NCBI RefSeq assembly: GCF_026225065.1
Contig: NZ_JAMFSB010000187.1
Location: 1 to 37,435, forward strand
Length of the DNA stretch: 37,435 nt
Origin: Paraburkholderia sp.
GTDB taxonomy: Bacteria; Pseudomonadota; Gammaproteobacteria; Burkholderiales; Burkholderiaceae
Direction: 5' to 3'
Shown: piece by piece, positions 8,804 through 16,815 of the stretch
Layout of the letters: every line of letters begins with the position of its first letter
How positions within the stretch are numbered: position 1 is the first letter of the stretch
Program-made: the position numbers and the translations under genes
The notes under the pieces: model-generated
Seen by the model: only the letters and a program-made list of their open reading frames with translations
Databases searched by the model: none
What the model was told of the DNA's origin: nothing

Positions 8804-9727
8804 ATGATCATCCGCCCCCACCTCCACTGGTTCCGTATGCTCCTGGCCTGGCGGGGCTCCGTGCTCCCGCAGCTTCTGCCGCGCCTGTTCCTGATCTTCT
8901 GCATCTCCATCGCCGCCGTGGCGGTCCACGACCACCTCCTCAAGATCACCCTCAACCTCAGCACAACCCCCTTCTCCCTCATCGGTATCGCGCTCGCCGT
9001 CTTCCTCGGCTTCCGCAATAACGCCAGCTACGACCGCTGGTGGGAAGCCCGCAAACTCTGGGGCCAACTCCTCAACGACGCCCGCTCCATGATCCGCCAG
9101 GTCCTCACCCTGCCCCGCGAGGCCTTCGCCCAGGCCGACGTCAAAGAATTCGCGCAAGCCCTCAGCGCATTGCCCCACGCGCTGCGTCATCAGCTACGCA
9201 AAACCGATCCGCGCGAAGAACTCGCCGCGCATCTGCCCGCGCCGCTACTGGACCGTGTCATGGCCTCGCGCTATCGACCCACCACCCTCATGCTCGTGCT
9301 CGGCGAATGGGTCCACCGCCAGTCGCGCGCTGGCGCGCTCGACCCGATGGCCGTGCTCGCCTTCGATCGCAATCTGGATTCGCTGTCGGATGTCATCGGC
9401 GGATGCGAGCGTATCGGTTCTACGCCGCTGCCGTTTGCCTACTCGGTGATGATTCACCGTACCGTCTACTTCTTTTGCGCGGCACTGCCGTTCGGACTCG
9501 TCGAGAATATCGGCATCTTTACGCCCGTCTTCTCGATCTTCGTCGCCTACGCCTTCATGGCCCACGAGGCTATCGCCTCCCAGCTCGAAGACCCCTTCGG
9601 CACCGACGAAAACGACCTCGCCCTCACCATGATGTCCGTCTACATCGAGGACGCCATCCGCGATCTGCTCGCCGAACCCGCACTCGTCATCCCCGGCCCC
9701 GAAGCAGAGCAGTTCCTGGTGACTTGA
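8804..9727 (+). CDS. Bestrophin family (YneE-type) anion channel-like membrane protein
   Basis: A 307-residue inner-membrane protein of the bacterial bestrophin/UPF0187 family. The diagnostic stretch is 'FRNNASYDRWWEARKLWG' after the second hydrophobic segment, and the start 'MIIRPHLHWFRMLLAWRGS' is typical. Two N-terminal and two C-terminal hydrophobic segments (about 25-45, 50-65, 215-235 and 240-260) flank a soluble helical middle. Homologues form pentameric chloride- or cation-selective channels; ion specificity here is unknown. ATG 8804 was chosen over the longer open frame from 8699 because family similarity starts at MIIRP. Codons are C-ending, in sharp contrast with the end of iolB just upstream. 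It has its own transcription context and no evident link to inositol. Confidence 0.9.
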   Translation: MIIRPHLHWFRMLLAWRGSVLPQLLPRLFLIFCISIAAVAVHDHLLKITLNLSTTPFSLIGIALAVFLGFRNNASYDRWWEARKLWGQLLNDARSMIRQVLTLPREAFAQADVKEFAQALSALPHALRHQLRKTDPREELAAHLPAPLLDRVMASRYRPTTLMLVLGEWVHRQSRAGALDPMAVLAFDRNLDSLSDVIGGCERIGSTPLPFAYSVMIHRTVYFFCAALPFGLVENIGIFTPVFSIFVAYAFMAHEAIASQLEDPFGTDENDLALTMMSVYIEDAIRDLLAEPALVIPGPEAEQFLVT

Positions 9728-9770
9728 CGCTCAACGGCTGCAAACCGCTGGCAATCGCTGTCATTCGCTT

Positions 9771-10490
9771 TCAATCGCCGTCGCTGCCCACCGTATCCGA
9801 CAGCCGCTTGAGCGTCGCCACCCGCGCGCCAATAATGTCGACCCGGCCATGCTCGTCGGTCACCGCCGTCGCCGCCCCCAGATACGCGCTCCACGCACGC
9901 TGCGCCCGCACCAGGATCGGCCGGGCGCGCGCCGGCAGCTTCGCCTGCAGGCGGCGGTAATAGCGGTTCATGTCGAAAGTCGCGTGTTCGCACATCGCGT
10001 CCGCGGAACAGGGTCGCGGGCGGACCGGTGCAGTCGTGCCACTGCCCGCGTCGGCAGCCGCGCTGCGCAGCGCCAGCGCGCGATCGCGCACCGGCTGCAG
10101 TTGCATGTCTGACTCGGCGGTCTGGTACATGGCGCCTTGCTTGGTCGCGAAGACCGCGTCCAGCAACGGCGCCTGCGCATCGCGCGAGGCCTGCCAGCGG
10201 GTCTGGCTGTGTTCCCACAGCTTGCGCCGCGCAGGCGGCAGCTTTGCCGCAAGCTGCTGCCACGCCGTGTTCACCGCAGCCTGCCAGCCGAAGCGCGCCG
10301 TCTCCATGCAATGCAACTGACCCGCGGTCGACGACATGTCGCTGCGGGCCAGACACGTGCGCATCGCCGCGTCGATCGGATCGGCCGCGGCCACTTCGGC
10401 GCGCGCGCTGGTCGTCAGCGTCGACGCCATCGTCAGCAGCGCGGCGACCGCCAATAACCAGGCGCCGCCGATCCGTTGCAACGGTCTCAT
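9771..10490 (-). CDS. Secreted LprI-like (DUF1311) protein with two modules
   Basis: A 239-residue exported protein. The N-terminus (MRPLQRIGG, then a hydrophobic run to 'TSARA') is a signal peptide cleaved near residue 32. The first module (about 42-140) fits the lysozyme-inhibitor LprI/DUF1311 pattern: two Cys ('MRTCLARSD' and 'QLHCMETA') and a 'W..S...W..SRDA' region. A second, weaker module follows with Cys in 'RPCSADAMCEHATFD' and the echo 'LQAKLPARARPILVRAQRAW'. Function as a lysozyme inhibitor is only family-based. I take ATG 10490, just after the decarboxylase stop; a TTG at 10508 in frame would add six residues and overlap that gene. Neither has a clear ribosome-binding site, so it may depend on translation of the upstream gene. 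Confidence 0.7.
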   Translation of the reverse strand: MRPLQRIGGAWLLAVAALLTMASTLTTSARAEVAAADPIDAAMRTCLARSDMSSTAGQLHCMETARFGWQAAVNTAWQQLAAKLPPARRKLWEHSQTRWQASRDAQAPLLDAVFATKQGAMYQTAESDMQLQPVRDRALALRSAAADAGSGTTAPVRPRPCSADAMCEHATFDMNRYYRRLQAKLPARARPILVRAQRAWSAYLGAATAVTDEHGRVDIIGARVATLKRLSDTVGSDGD

Positions 10491-10492
10491 TT

Positions 10493-12778
10493 TCAGCCGC
10501 GCACGCAATCGACGAAGTACTCGATGCGGCCGTTGATCGTCTCCCCCACCAGACCGTGGATGTCCGTATGGAAGCCTGGGAAGCGTTCGTTGAACTCACG
10601 CGCAAACCGCAGGTAATTGACGATCGTCTTGTTGAAGCGCTCGCCCGGAATCAGCAGCGGAATGCCCGGGGGATACGGCGTGAGCAGGATCGACGTGACA
10701 CGGCCTTCGAGTTCGTCGATCGGTACCCGGTCGATCTCGCGGTGCGCGAGCTTCGCGAACGCATCGGACGGCTTCATCGCCGGCTCCATGCTCGACAGAT
10801 ACATCTCGGTAGTCAGACGCGCGATGTCGTTGGCACGGTAGACGCTGTGGATCTGTTCGCACAGATCGCGCAGACCGACGCGTTCGTACATCGGGTGATG
10901 CGCGACGAACTCCGGCAACACGCGCCACAGCGGCTGGTTGTTGTCGTAGTCGTCCTTGAACTGCTGCAGCTCGGTCACCATCGAGTTCCAGCGGCCCTTC
11001 GTAATGCCGATCGTGAACATGATGAAGAAGGAGTACAAGCCGGTCTTCTCGACAATAATCCCGTGCTCGGCCAGATACTTTGTGACGATCGCCGCCGGAA
11101 TGCCAGACTCGCCGAAGCCGCCGTCCATGTCCAGACCCGGCGTGACGATGGTCGCCTTGATAGGGTCGAGCATGTTGAAGCCTTCGGCCAGCGGGCCGAA
11201 ACCGTGCCACGCGTCGTTCGGGCGCAGCATCCAGTCTTCGCGCGAGCCGATGCCCTCGTCCGCGAACTCCTCCGGGCCCCACACCTTGAAGAACCACTCG
11301 TCGCCGTATTCGTCGTCGACCTTGCGCATTGCGCGGCGGAAATCGAGCGCCTCGGCGATCGACTCTTCCACCAGCGCGGTACCGCCCGGCGCTTCCATCA
11401 TGGCCGCGGCCACGTCGCACGAGGCGATGATCGCGTACTGCGGGCTCGTCGACGTATGCATCAGATACGCTTCGTTGAAGCGGTGCTTGTCGAAGCGGCT
11501 GTTCTTCGAATCCTGCACGACGATCTGCGAAGCCTGCGAAATGCCGGCCAGCAGCTTGTGCGTCGAGTGCGTCGCAAACACCAATGCGCCGATGCGCGGA
11601 CGGCCCGCTCCGATCGCGTGCATGTCCTGATAGAACTCGTGGAACTCGGCGTGCGGCAGCCACGCTTCATCGAAGTGCAGCGTATCGAGCCAGTCGCCGA
11701 GCATTTCCTTGATCATCTCGACGTTGTAGATCACGCCGTCGTAGGTGCTCTGCGTGATGGTCAGAATGCGCGGCTTCATGTCAGGATTCTTCGCCAGCGC
11801 TTCGCGCGCGAACGGATTCGCGAGGATCTTCTTCTTGATGTTCTCAGGCTCGAATTCGCTGCGCGGAATCGGGCCGATGATGCCGAAGTTGTTGCGCGTC
11901 GGCGTGAGGAACACCGGAATCGAGCCGGTCATCGTGATCGCGTGCAGGATCGACTTGTGACAGTTGCGGTCCACCAGCACGATGTCGCCCGGCGCCACCG
12001 TGCCGTGCCAGACGATCTTGTTCGAAGTCGACGTGCCGTTGGTCACAAAGAACACGTGGTCGGCACTGAAAATGCGCGCGGCATTGCGCTCGGAGGCGGC
12101 CACCGGACCGGTGTGATCGAGCAATTGGCCCAGTTCGTCGACGGCATTGCACACGTCCGCGCGCAGCATGTTCTCGCCGAAGAACTGGTGGAACATCTGG
12201 CCAAGCGGGCTCTTCAGGAACGCCACGCCGCCCGAGTGCCCCGGGCAGTGCCACGAATACGAGCCTTCGTCCGCGTACTGCACCAGTTCCTTGAAGAACG
12301 GCGGCGCAAGGGAATCGAGGTACACCTTGGTCTCGCGGATGATGTGGCGCGCGACGAACTCTGGCGTGTCCTCGAACATGTGAATGAAGCCGTGCAGCTC
12401 ACGCAGGATGTCGTTGGGCAGGTGGCGCGAGGTACGCGTTTCGCCGTACAGGAAGATCGGAATGTCGGCGTTGCGGCGGCGCACTTCCGCTACGAACGCG
12501 CGCAATGCGACGATCGCGGCAGCCAGCTCGGGTGTATCGCCCTCAACCGCGACGTTGTCGACATACGGCAGCAGTTCATCGTCGTCGATCGACAAAATGA
12601 AGCACGACGCGCGGCTCGACTGCTGCGCGAACGAGGTCAGATCGCCATAGCTCGTCAGCCCGAGCACTTCCGCGCCTTCTTTCTCGATTGCTTCAGCGAG
12701 AGCCCGGATGCCGGAACCCGAGATGTTCTCGGAGCGGAAATCTTCGTCAATGATGACGACGGGAAAACGAAACTTCAT
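10493..12778 (-). CDS. Orn/Lys/Arg decarboxylase, LdcA-type, PLP-dependent
   Basis: A 761-residue fold-type-I decarboxylase with an N-terminal response-regulator-like wing domain (about 1-130), a PLP-binding core, and a C-terminal domain. The PLP lysine is Lys408 in 'FATHSTHKLLAG', and 'DHVFFVTNGTSTSNKIVWH', 'VDRNCHKS' and 'LHFDEAW' are the expected cofactor-site segments. From memory it resembles Pseudomonas LdcA (lysine decarboxylase) throughout, including 'PGIPLLIPGERF' near the end; whether lysine, arginine or ornithine is preferred cannot be told here. Product would be a diamine or agmatine. The ATG at 12778 has TTTGGAG about 8 bases upstream. It lies downstream of dcd on the same strand, with a hairpin in the leader. 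Note that the fold differs from the biosynthetic SpeA of E. coli. Confidence 0.9.
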   Translation of the reverse strand: MKFRFPVVIIDEDFRSENISGSGIRALAEAIEKEGAEVLGLTSYGDLTSFAQQSSRASCFILSIDDDELLPYVDNVAVEGDTPELAAAIVALRAFVAEVRRRNADIPIFLYGETRTSRHLPNDILRELHGFIHMFEDTPEFVARHIIRETKVYLDSLAPPFFKELVQYADEGSYSWHCPGHSGGVAFLKSPLGQMFHQFFGENMLRADVCNAVDELGQLLDHTGPVAASERNAARIFSADHVFFVTNGTSTSNKIVWHGTVAPGDIVLVDRNCHKSILHAITMTGSIPVFLTPTRNNFGIIGPIPRSEFEPENIKKKILANPFAREALAKNPDMKPRILTITQSTYDGVIYNVEMIKEMLGDWLDTLHFDEAWLPHAEFHEFYQDMHAIGAGRPRIGALVFATHSTHKLLAGISQASQIVVQDSKNSRFDKHRFNEAYLMHTSTSPQYAIIASCDVAAAMMEAPGGTALVEESIAEALDFRRAMRKVDDEYGDEWFFKVWGPEEFADEGIGSREDWMLRPNDAWHGFGPLAEGFNMLDPIKATIVTPGLDMDGGFGESGIPAAIVTKYLAEHGIIVEKTGLYSFFIMFTIGITKGRWNSMVTELQQFKDDYDNNQPLWRVLPEFVAHHPMYERVGLRDLCEQIHSVYRANDIARLTTEMYLSSMEPAMKPSDAFAKLAHREIDRVPIDELEGRVTSILLTPYPPGIPLLIPGERFNKTIVNYLRFAREFNERFPGFHTDIHGLVGETINGRIEYFVDCVRG

Positions 12779-12799
12779 GGGCGATTCTCCAAAAGGAAC

Positions 12800-12829
12800 G
12801 ACCGCTGTCTTGGGTAAAGAGCAGCGGTC
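12800..12829 (-). promoter_or_regulatory. Stem-loop in the leader of the decarboxylase gene
   Basis: An 8-bp perfect inverted repeat (GACCGCTG / CAGCGGTC) with a 14-base loop lies 21 bases upstream of the decarboxylase start and 35 bases after the dcd stop. On the minus strand it is followed by GTTCCTTTT, a weak U-tract, then the GGAG ribosome-binding site. It could be a leaky terminator for dcd or a leader control element. Confidence 0.4.
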
Positions 12830-12864
12830 ACCTGTATGCCGGGTGGGTCAGTGCGCTGCGGGCG

Positions 12865-13434
12865 TCAGGTTTTGGGCAACGTCACGCCGTGCTGACCTTG
12901 ATATTTGCCGCCGCGATCCGCGTACGACGTCTCACAAATTTCGTCGCTTTCGAAAAACAGCACCTGGGCGACGCCTTCGTTCGCGTAGATTTTCGCAGGC
13001 AAAGGTGTCGTATTTGAGAATTCCAGCGTGACATGCCCTTCCCACTCGGGTTCGAACGGCGTCACGTTGACGATGATCCCGCAGCGCGCATAGGTCGACT
13101 TGCCCAGACACACCGTCAGCACACTGCGCGGAATACGGAAATATTCGACCGTGCGCGCCAGGGCGAACGAGTTCGGCGGGATGATGCAGACGTCCCCCTT
13201 GAAATCGACAAACGACTTCTCGTCAAAGTTCTTGGGATCGACGATGGTCGAGTTGATGTTCGTGAAAATCTTGAATTCGTCCGCGCAGCGAATGTCGTAG
13301 CCGTAGCTCGACGTGCCATAGCTGACGATCTTCCGGCCGTCCTCGGAAACGCGCACCTGATCGGGCGAGAACGGCTCGATCATGTTGTGCGACGCGGCCA
13401 TGCGCCGGATCCACTTGTCGGATTTGATGGTCAT
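12865..13434 (-). CDS. dcd: dCTP deaminase
   Basis: A 189-residue homotrimeric enzyme of the dUTPase fold that deaminates dCTP to dUTP for thymidylate synthesis. Length matches the usual 190 or so. Conserved segments: '[12 protein letters not shown]' near residue 40, '[19 protein letters not shown]' in the middle, '[13 protein letters not shown]' with the substrate Ser/Arg, and '[21 protein letters not shown]' carrying the catalytic Glu. The C-terminal tail '[13 protein letters not shown]' closes the active site. The ATG at 13434 lacks an obvious Shine-Dalgarno. The decarboxylase gene follows 86 bases downstream. Confidence 0.95.
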   Translation of the reverse strand: MTIKSDKWIRRMAASHNMIEPFSPDQVRVSEDGRKIVSYGTSSYGYDIRCADEFKIFTNINSTIVDPKNFDEKSFVDFKGDVCIIPPNSFALARTVEYFRIPRSVLTVCLGKSTYARCGIIVNVTPFEPEWEGHVTLEFSNTTPLPAKIYANEGVAQVLFFESDEICETSYADRGGKYQGQHGVTLPKT

Positions 13435-13765
13435 AGTTGAACGCTGCGTAACGGATGAAGCGTGGATGAATACGGATGAGGCCGGCCAAGGCCCGCGGGG
13501 CCGCGTGCTACCGGACGAAAGGCGCTTATTTTACGCGATCAGCGCGCCACTGCCGCAACCGCGGCAAATAAGGGCTGCCGGGCTGTGGCGGCGAGACCGC
13601 CGGTGCGCCGCCGGAGACCGCGGCGGCGTTGCCGCGTGGGTGTAACGCTGGGCGCCGACGTGCGTTGTTGCAGTGCAGCGAAGTGAAATGCGCCGGATCT
13701 GCGAATTGTTCGAAGTGCGGTGCGAGACTCGATGATGACATCACGCCGGCCGCCGCGGACCGGCG
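13435..13765. other. Gene-free interval between dcd and the SodC-like gene
   Basis: About 330 bases with no ORF I can support. It should hold the dcd promoter. The part near 13600-13640 is very GC-rich with short inverted repeats (for example CGCCGC / GCGGCG around 13607-13626) that may act as a terminator for the SodC-like gene, but there is no T-run. A GCGGACCGGCG motif occurs at about 13756 and again at about 13795, the second inside the SodC-like gene. Confidence 0.5.
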
Positions 13766-14299
13766 TCACTGCCGGATGATGCCGCAGGCGAGCAGCGGAC
13801 CGGCGCCGTGTAGCGGCCACGCATAGGGATCGGAAGCGTCGCGATGCACCACCACCGCCCGCTGCAGCACCGAGCGGATGCCGTCGAGCGAAACGTCGGG
13901 CGCCACGATAAAGCCGCTCGCCACGCCGTTCGAATCCGCGTGGATATTGCCGAGATCGCCTTCGACCCGCGCGCCCATCTTCAGCCGCTCAGCCGCCGGT
14001 GCGAATACCGCACCAACGCTCGAACCGTCCACCGAATTGCAATCGCCGCGCTCATGCACCTGCAGCGCATGATCGCTATCTGGAGGCAAGCCGGAAAGAT
14101 TGTAGGTAACCTGCACGCCGTCCGAGCGCTCAATGAAGGTTACCAGACCGCGCGTCTGGCTTCCCATGGCGGGCACCAGTTGTGCCTCGGCGCGCTTTTC
14201 CTGTGGCCTAAGGAATGCAGTGCAGCCGCATAACAGCAGACTGCTGGCAGCCAGGACGATGAACGCATGCACCGCCTGCCCGTCGATTCGTTTTCCCAT
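13766..14299 (-). CDS. Degenerate Cu/Zn superoxide dismutase-like lipoprotein, metal ligands lost
   Basis: A 177-residue exported protein with the Cu/Zn-SOD fold. A hydrophobic N-terminus ends in a lipobox-like LCGC (Cys26 the likely lipidated residue). Disulfide cysteines are kept (Cys87 in HERGDC, Cys172 in ACGII), as are 'EGDLGN' and 'VVVHRDASDP'. Alignment by eye to human SOD1 shows most active-site residues replaced: Cu ligand His46 is Gln80, bridging His63 is Val98 (GAVFAP instead of GGHF.P), Zn ligands His71 and His80 are Leu106 and Val112, and catalytic Arg143 is Leu169. Only His48 (His82), His120 (His152) and Asp83 (Asp115) remain. I read the key codons from the DNA (cag, gta) to exclude a frame error. 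Dismutase activity is therefore unlikely; a structural, copper-handling or lysozyme-contact role is possible but unknown. The start has AAGAGGA upstream. Confidence 0.85.
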   Translation of the reverse strand: MGKRIDGQAVHAFIVLAASSLLLCGCTAFLRPQEKRAEAQLVPAMGSQTRGLVTFIERSDGVQVTYNLSGLPPDSDHALQVHERGDCNSVDGSSVGAVFAPAAERLKMGARVEGDLGNIHADSNGVASGFIVAPDVSLDGIRSVLQRAVVVHRDASDPYAWPLHGAGPLLACGIIRQ

Positions 14300-14418
14300 G
14301 CGATCCTCTTGTCGACCGCCGGCCGCCCCTGCGGTCGCCGAGCCGAACCTGATGAAGTCGACATGATACCGCGAGCGGAGGCGTCTCCAACGCCTGCGCC
14401 CATGTTCCGAAAGGAGTT

Positions 14419-15507
14419 TCAGGTGTTCTGGACCACGATAGTCGGAAACTTCGAGGTCATGTCGCGGGCACGCTCGGCGATATGGATCGCCACCTTGCGG
14501 GCAATCGAGCGATAAACCTCTGCAATCCGGCCGTCCGGATCAGCCACCACAGTCGGCCGCCCGGAGTCGGCCTGCTCGCGGATGGCGATATCGAGCGGCA
14601 AGCTGCCAAGCACCTCGACGCCGTATTCCTTCGCCATGCGATCGCCGCCGCCAGCGCCGAAAATATGCTCTTCGTGGCCGCAGTTCGAGCAGATATGGGT
14701 GCTCATGTTCTCGACGATCCCGAGAATGGGAATACCGACCTTCTCGAACATCTTGAGGCCCTTCTTCGCGTCGAGCAGCGCGATGTCCTGCGGCGTGGTT
14801 ACGATCACGGCACCCGTCACCGGCACACGCTGCGACAGCGTCAACTGGATGTCGCCGGTGCCCGGCGGCATATCGACGATCAGGTAGTCCAGATCTTCCC
14901 AGTTCGTCTGCCGCAGCAGTTGTTCGAGCGCGGAGGTGGCCATCGGGCCACGCCAGACCATCGGATTGTCCTGCTCGATCAGAAAACCGATCGAGTTGGC
15001 CTGCATGCCGTGGCCGCGCATCGGGTGCATCGTCTGGCCATCCACCGATTCCGGACGGCCTTCGATGCCGAGCATCATCGGCAACGAAGGCCCGTAGATG
15101 TCCGCATCCAGAATGCCGACCGACGCACCTTCGCTCGCGAGGGCCAGTGCCAGGTTCACGGCGGTCGTGCTCTTGCCGACCCCGCCCTTGCCCGACGCCA
15201 CCGCGATGATGTTCTTCACGTTCGGCAACAGTTTCACGCCGCGCTGTACGGTGTGCGCCGCGATCTGCTGGGAAACCTGCACACGTGCTTCGGCCACACC
15301 CGGCACGGCGCGCAACGCGTCGCCGACCAGTGTGCGTATCGCTTCAAACTGGCGTTTGGCCGGATAGCCGAGTATCACTTCGACGCTGACCGTAGCACCA
15401 TCGATGACGGTGTTCTTGAGGTTTTTCGCCGCCGCGAAAGGGCGGCCCGTGTTGGGGTCAGCGACAGTCGCGAGGGCGGCGTCGACCAATGCCCGATCAA
15501 TGCTCAT
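14419..15507 (-). CDS. apbC: Mrp/ApbC/NBP35-type iron-sulfur cluster carrier ATPase
   Basis: A 362-residue cytosolic P-loop protein that binds and transfers Fe-S clusters to apo-enzymes. The N-terminal MIP18/DUF59 domain (about 1-90) is followed by a deviant Walker A GKGGVGKST (106-114), 'DADIYGPSLP' and 'DYLIVDMPPGTGD', which are family signatures. Cys273 and Cys276 (CSNC) are the bridging cluster ligands. Length and order are normal. It is transcribed toward the SodC-like gene (119 bases downstream, which may have its own promoter) and away from the OmpA-like lipoprotein gene. No clear ribosome-binding site was picked for ATG 15507, but family similarity begins at MSIDRA. Confidence 0.94.
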   Translation of the reverse strand: MSIDRALVDAALATVADPNTGRPFAAAKNLKNTVIDGATVSVEVILGYPAKRQFEAIRTLVGDALRAVPGVAEARVQVSQQIAAHTVQRGVKLLPNVKNIIAVASGKGGVGKSTTAVNLALALASEGASVGILDADIYGPSLPMMLGIEGRPESVDGQTMHPMRGHGMQANSIGFLIEQDNPMVWRGPMATSALEQLLRQTNWEDLDYLIVDMPPGTGDIQLTLSQRVPVTGAVIVTTPQDIALLDAKKGLKMFEKVGIPILGIVENMSTHICSNCGHEEHIFGAGGGDRMAKEYGVEVLGSLPLDIAIREQADSGRPTVVADPDGRIAEVYRSIARKVAIHIAERARDMTSKFPTIVVQNT

Positions 15508-15814
15508 TGAGACTCCGTGGGGAACACTTGCGGCGCGGCCGAATCGAAGTTTCGGCCACCGACTGGAAATTGAAAGAAATTGTTATGTGGGATTGCGCAA
15601 AACGGCCTTGGCGGGCACCCTTCGCCAGCAGCAGGCCACAGGGTCGCATCGCCTGATACTTCAATCGTCATTGTAGTGGCTGGCGCCGGAGGTTGCCGGA
15701 AGACCCTTCTTCATTGTCAAAAGCGACAGTGAAGTTTTCACCGTGTTTGCGCGGCGTCGACCAACATGCCCGTCGTGGACGGACGACCCGCTTTAATAAT
15801 CAAGAGGAATTAAA
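15508..15814. other. Divergent promoter interval between apbC and the OmpA-like gene
   Basis: About 307 bases with no supported gene. On the minus strand a TACAAT (complement of 15670-15675) could be the apbC -10 box, but I see no matching -35. An imperfect inverted repeat (CATTGTC ... GACAGTG, about 15712-15731) lies about 85 bases upstream of the lipoprotein gene. AAGAGGAATTAAA just before 15815 is the lipoprotein ribosome-binding site. Confidence 0.4.
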
Positions 15815-16465
15815 ATGAATGCAAAAATCATGACTCGCCTGGCAGTCTTCGCAGTCGCCGGCTCGTTGCTGGCCGGCTGCGCCACTCAACAAGGCACCAA
15901 CACCGCCGTCGGCACGGGCGTGGGCGCGGGTACGGGCGCGGCACTCGGCGCGATCTTCGGTGGTGGTAAGGGCGCGGCAATCGGTGCGGGCGTCGGCGCA
16001 GCGGTTGGCGGCATCACCGGCTACAACTGGCAGGCCATTCATAACAAGCTGTCGGGCGCCACCCAGGGCACCGGCACGCAGATCACGGAACAGCCGGATG
16101 GTTCGCTCAAGCTGAACATCCCGAGTTCGGTCACGTTCGACACGAACAGCTACGCGGTCAAATCGTCGTTCGCGCCGGTGCTCGACCAGTTGGCGCAGAC
16201 GCTCCAGCAGAATCCTGAGGTGATCGCGCAAGTGGTCGGCTATACGGACAGCACCGGTACGCCGCAGTACAACCAGACCCTGTCGGTCAACCGCGCGCAA
16301 AGCGTGACGGGTTACTTGGGCCAGCGCGGCATTAATCCGCAACGCCTGTCCGCACAAGGCATGGGCCAGAACAATCCGGTTGCCGACAACAACACGGACG
16401 CCGGCCGTGCCGCGAACCGCCGCGTGGAAATCTACCTGCGCGCGACCGCGCAACACGCAGGCTAA
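15815..16465 (+). CDS. OmpA-family outer-membrane lipoprotein (YiaD-like)
   Basis: A 216-residue lipoprotein. The signal peptide ends in the lipobox LAGC with Cys22 lipidated. Residues about 29-70 form a Gly-rich glycine-zipper segment ('GTGVGAGTGAALGAIFGGG'), probably membrane-embedded. From about 105 to 210 is an OmpA C-terminal peptidoglycan-binding domain with 'VVGYTDSTGTPQYN' and 'LSVNRAQSV', and the late 'NRRVEI' motif. It should anchor the outer membrane to peptidoglycan. The start has AGAGGAA upstream. It is a single-gene unit ending, after a long 3' region, in a strong terminator before metG. Confidence 0.92.
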   Translation: MNAKIMTRLAVFAVAGSLLAGCATQQGTNTAVGTGVGAGTGAALGAIFGGGKGAAIGAGVGAAVGGITGYNWQAIHNKLSGATQGTGTQITEQPDGSLKLNIPSSVTFDTNSYAVKSSFAPVLDQLAQTLQQNPEVIAQVVGYTDSTGTPQYNQTLSVNRAQSVTGYLGQRGINPQRLSAQGMGQNNPVADNNTDAGRAANRRVEIYLRATAQHAG

Positions 16466-16668
16466 TAGCTAACAAGCTGGGAAATGGTGTGACGGAGAGC
16501 GGCGCACGGTAAGCCACGGCGCCGCGAATCCCACCATGTGATGGGGCGGAAACAACCGGTAGCTGAATCGAAAAAAATTTCGAACTCTCCCGAAAATCCG
16601 CTGTCTGTCTTTACGGTACGTGGCTGGCTTTGCCGCCACGGCACCATTCTCCTCTTGTCGTTGTTGCT
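16466..16668 (+). other. Long 3' region between the OmpA-like gene and its terminator
   Basis: About 200 transcribed but apparently untranslated bases before the terminator at 16669. It includes a short AT-rich inverted repeat (CGAAA-AAAA-TTTCG, 16569-16582) and a C/T-rich run just before the terminator stem. No ORF is supported. A 3'-UTR-derived small RNA is possible but not shown. Confidence 0.3.
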
Positions 16669-16695
16669 CCGGGGCCCATAGCCCCGGTTTTTTTT
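16669..16695 (+). terminator. Intrinsic terminator after the OmpA-like lipoprotein gene
   Basis: A 7-bp GC stem (CCGGGGC 16669-16675, GCCCCGG 16681-16687), a 5-base loop and eight T residues (16688-16695) make a textbook rho-independent terminator. Confidence 0.9.
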
Positions 16696-16771
16696 GGTGC
16701 CGGTTCCGCGCACCGTTCAGTTCAAGGTCCGGCGTACCAAGACGCCGCGGGGCCGCTCGCCGCGGCCGCCC

Positions 16772-16780
16772 TGCTAGAAT
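16772..16780 (+). promoter_or_regulatory. Candidate extended -10 promoter of metG
   Basis: TGCTAGAAT is an extended -10 box (TGn then TAGAAT) ending 35 bases before the metG ATG. No good -35 is visible, as expected for extended -10 promoters. A GC-rich hairpin (GCCGCGG 16744-16750 / CCGCGGC 16760-16766) lies just upstream. Confidence 0.5.
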
Positions 16781-16815
16781 CGTAGTTTCGTCTCCCGCAA
16801 GCCCTCACACTCCCT

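Noticed and set aside
10028..12817. 929-codon plus-strand open frame
   Set aside because: Antisense to the decarboxylase and the LprI-like gene; Arg/His/Val-rich nonsense protein. The minus-strand genes have clear family motifs and starts.
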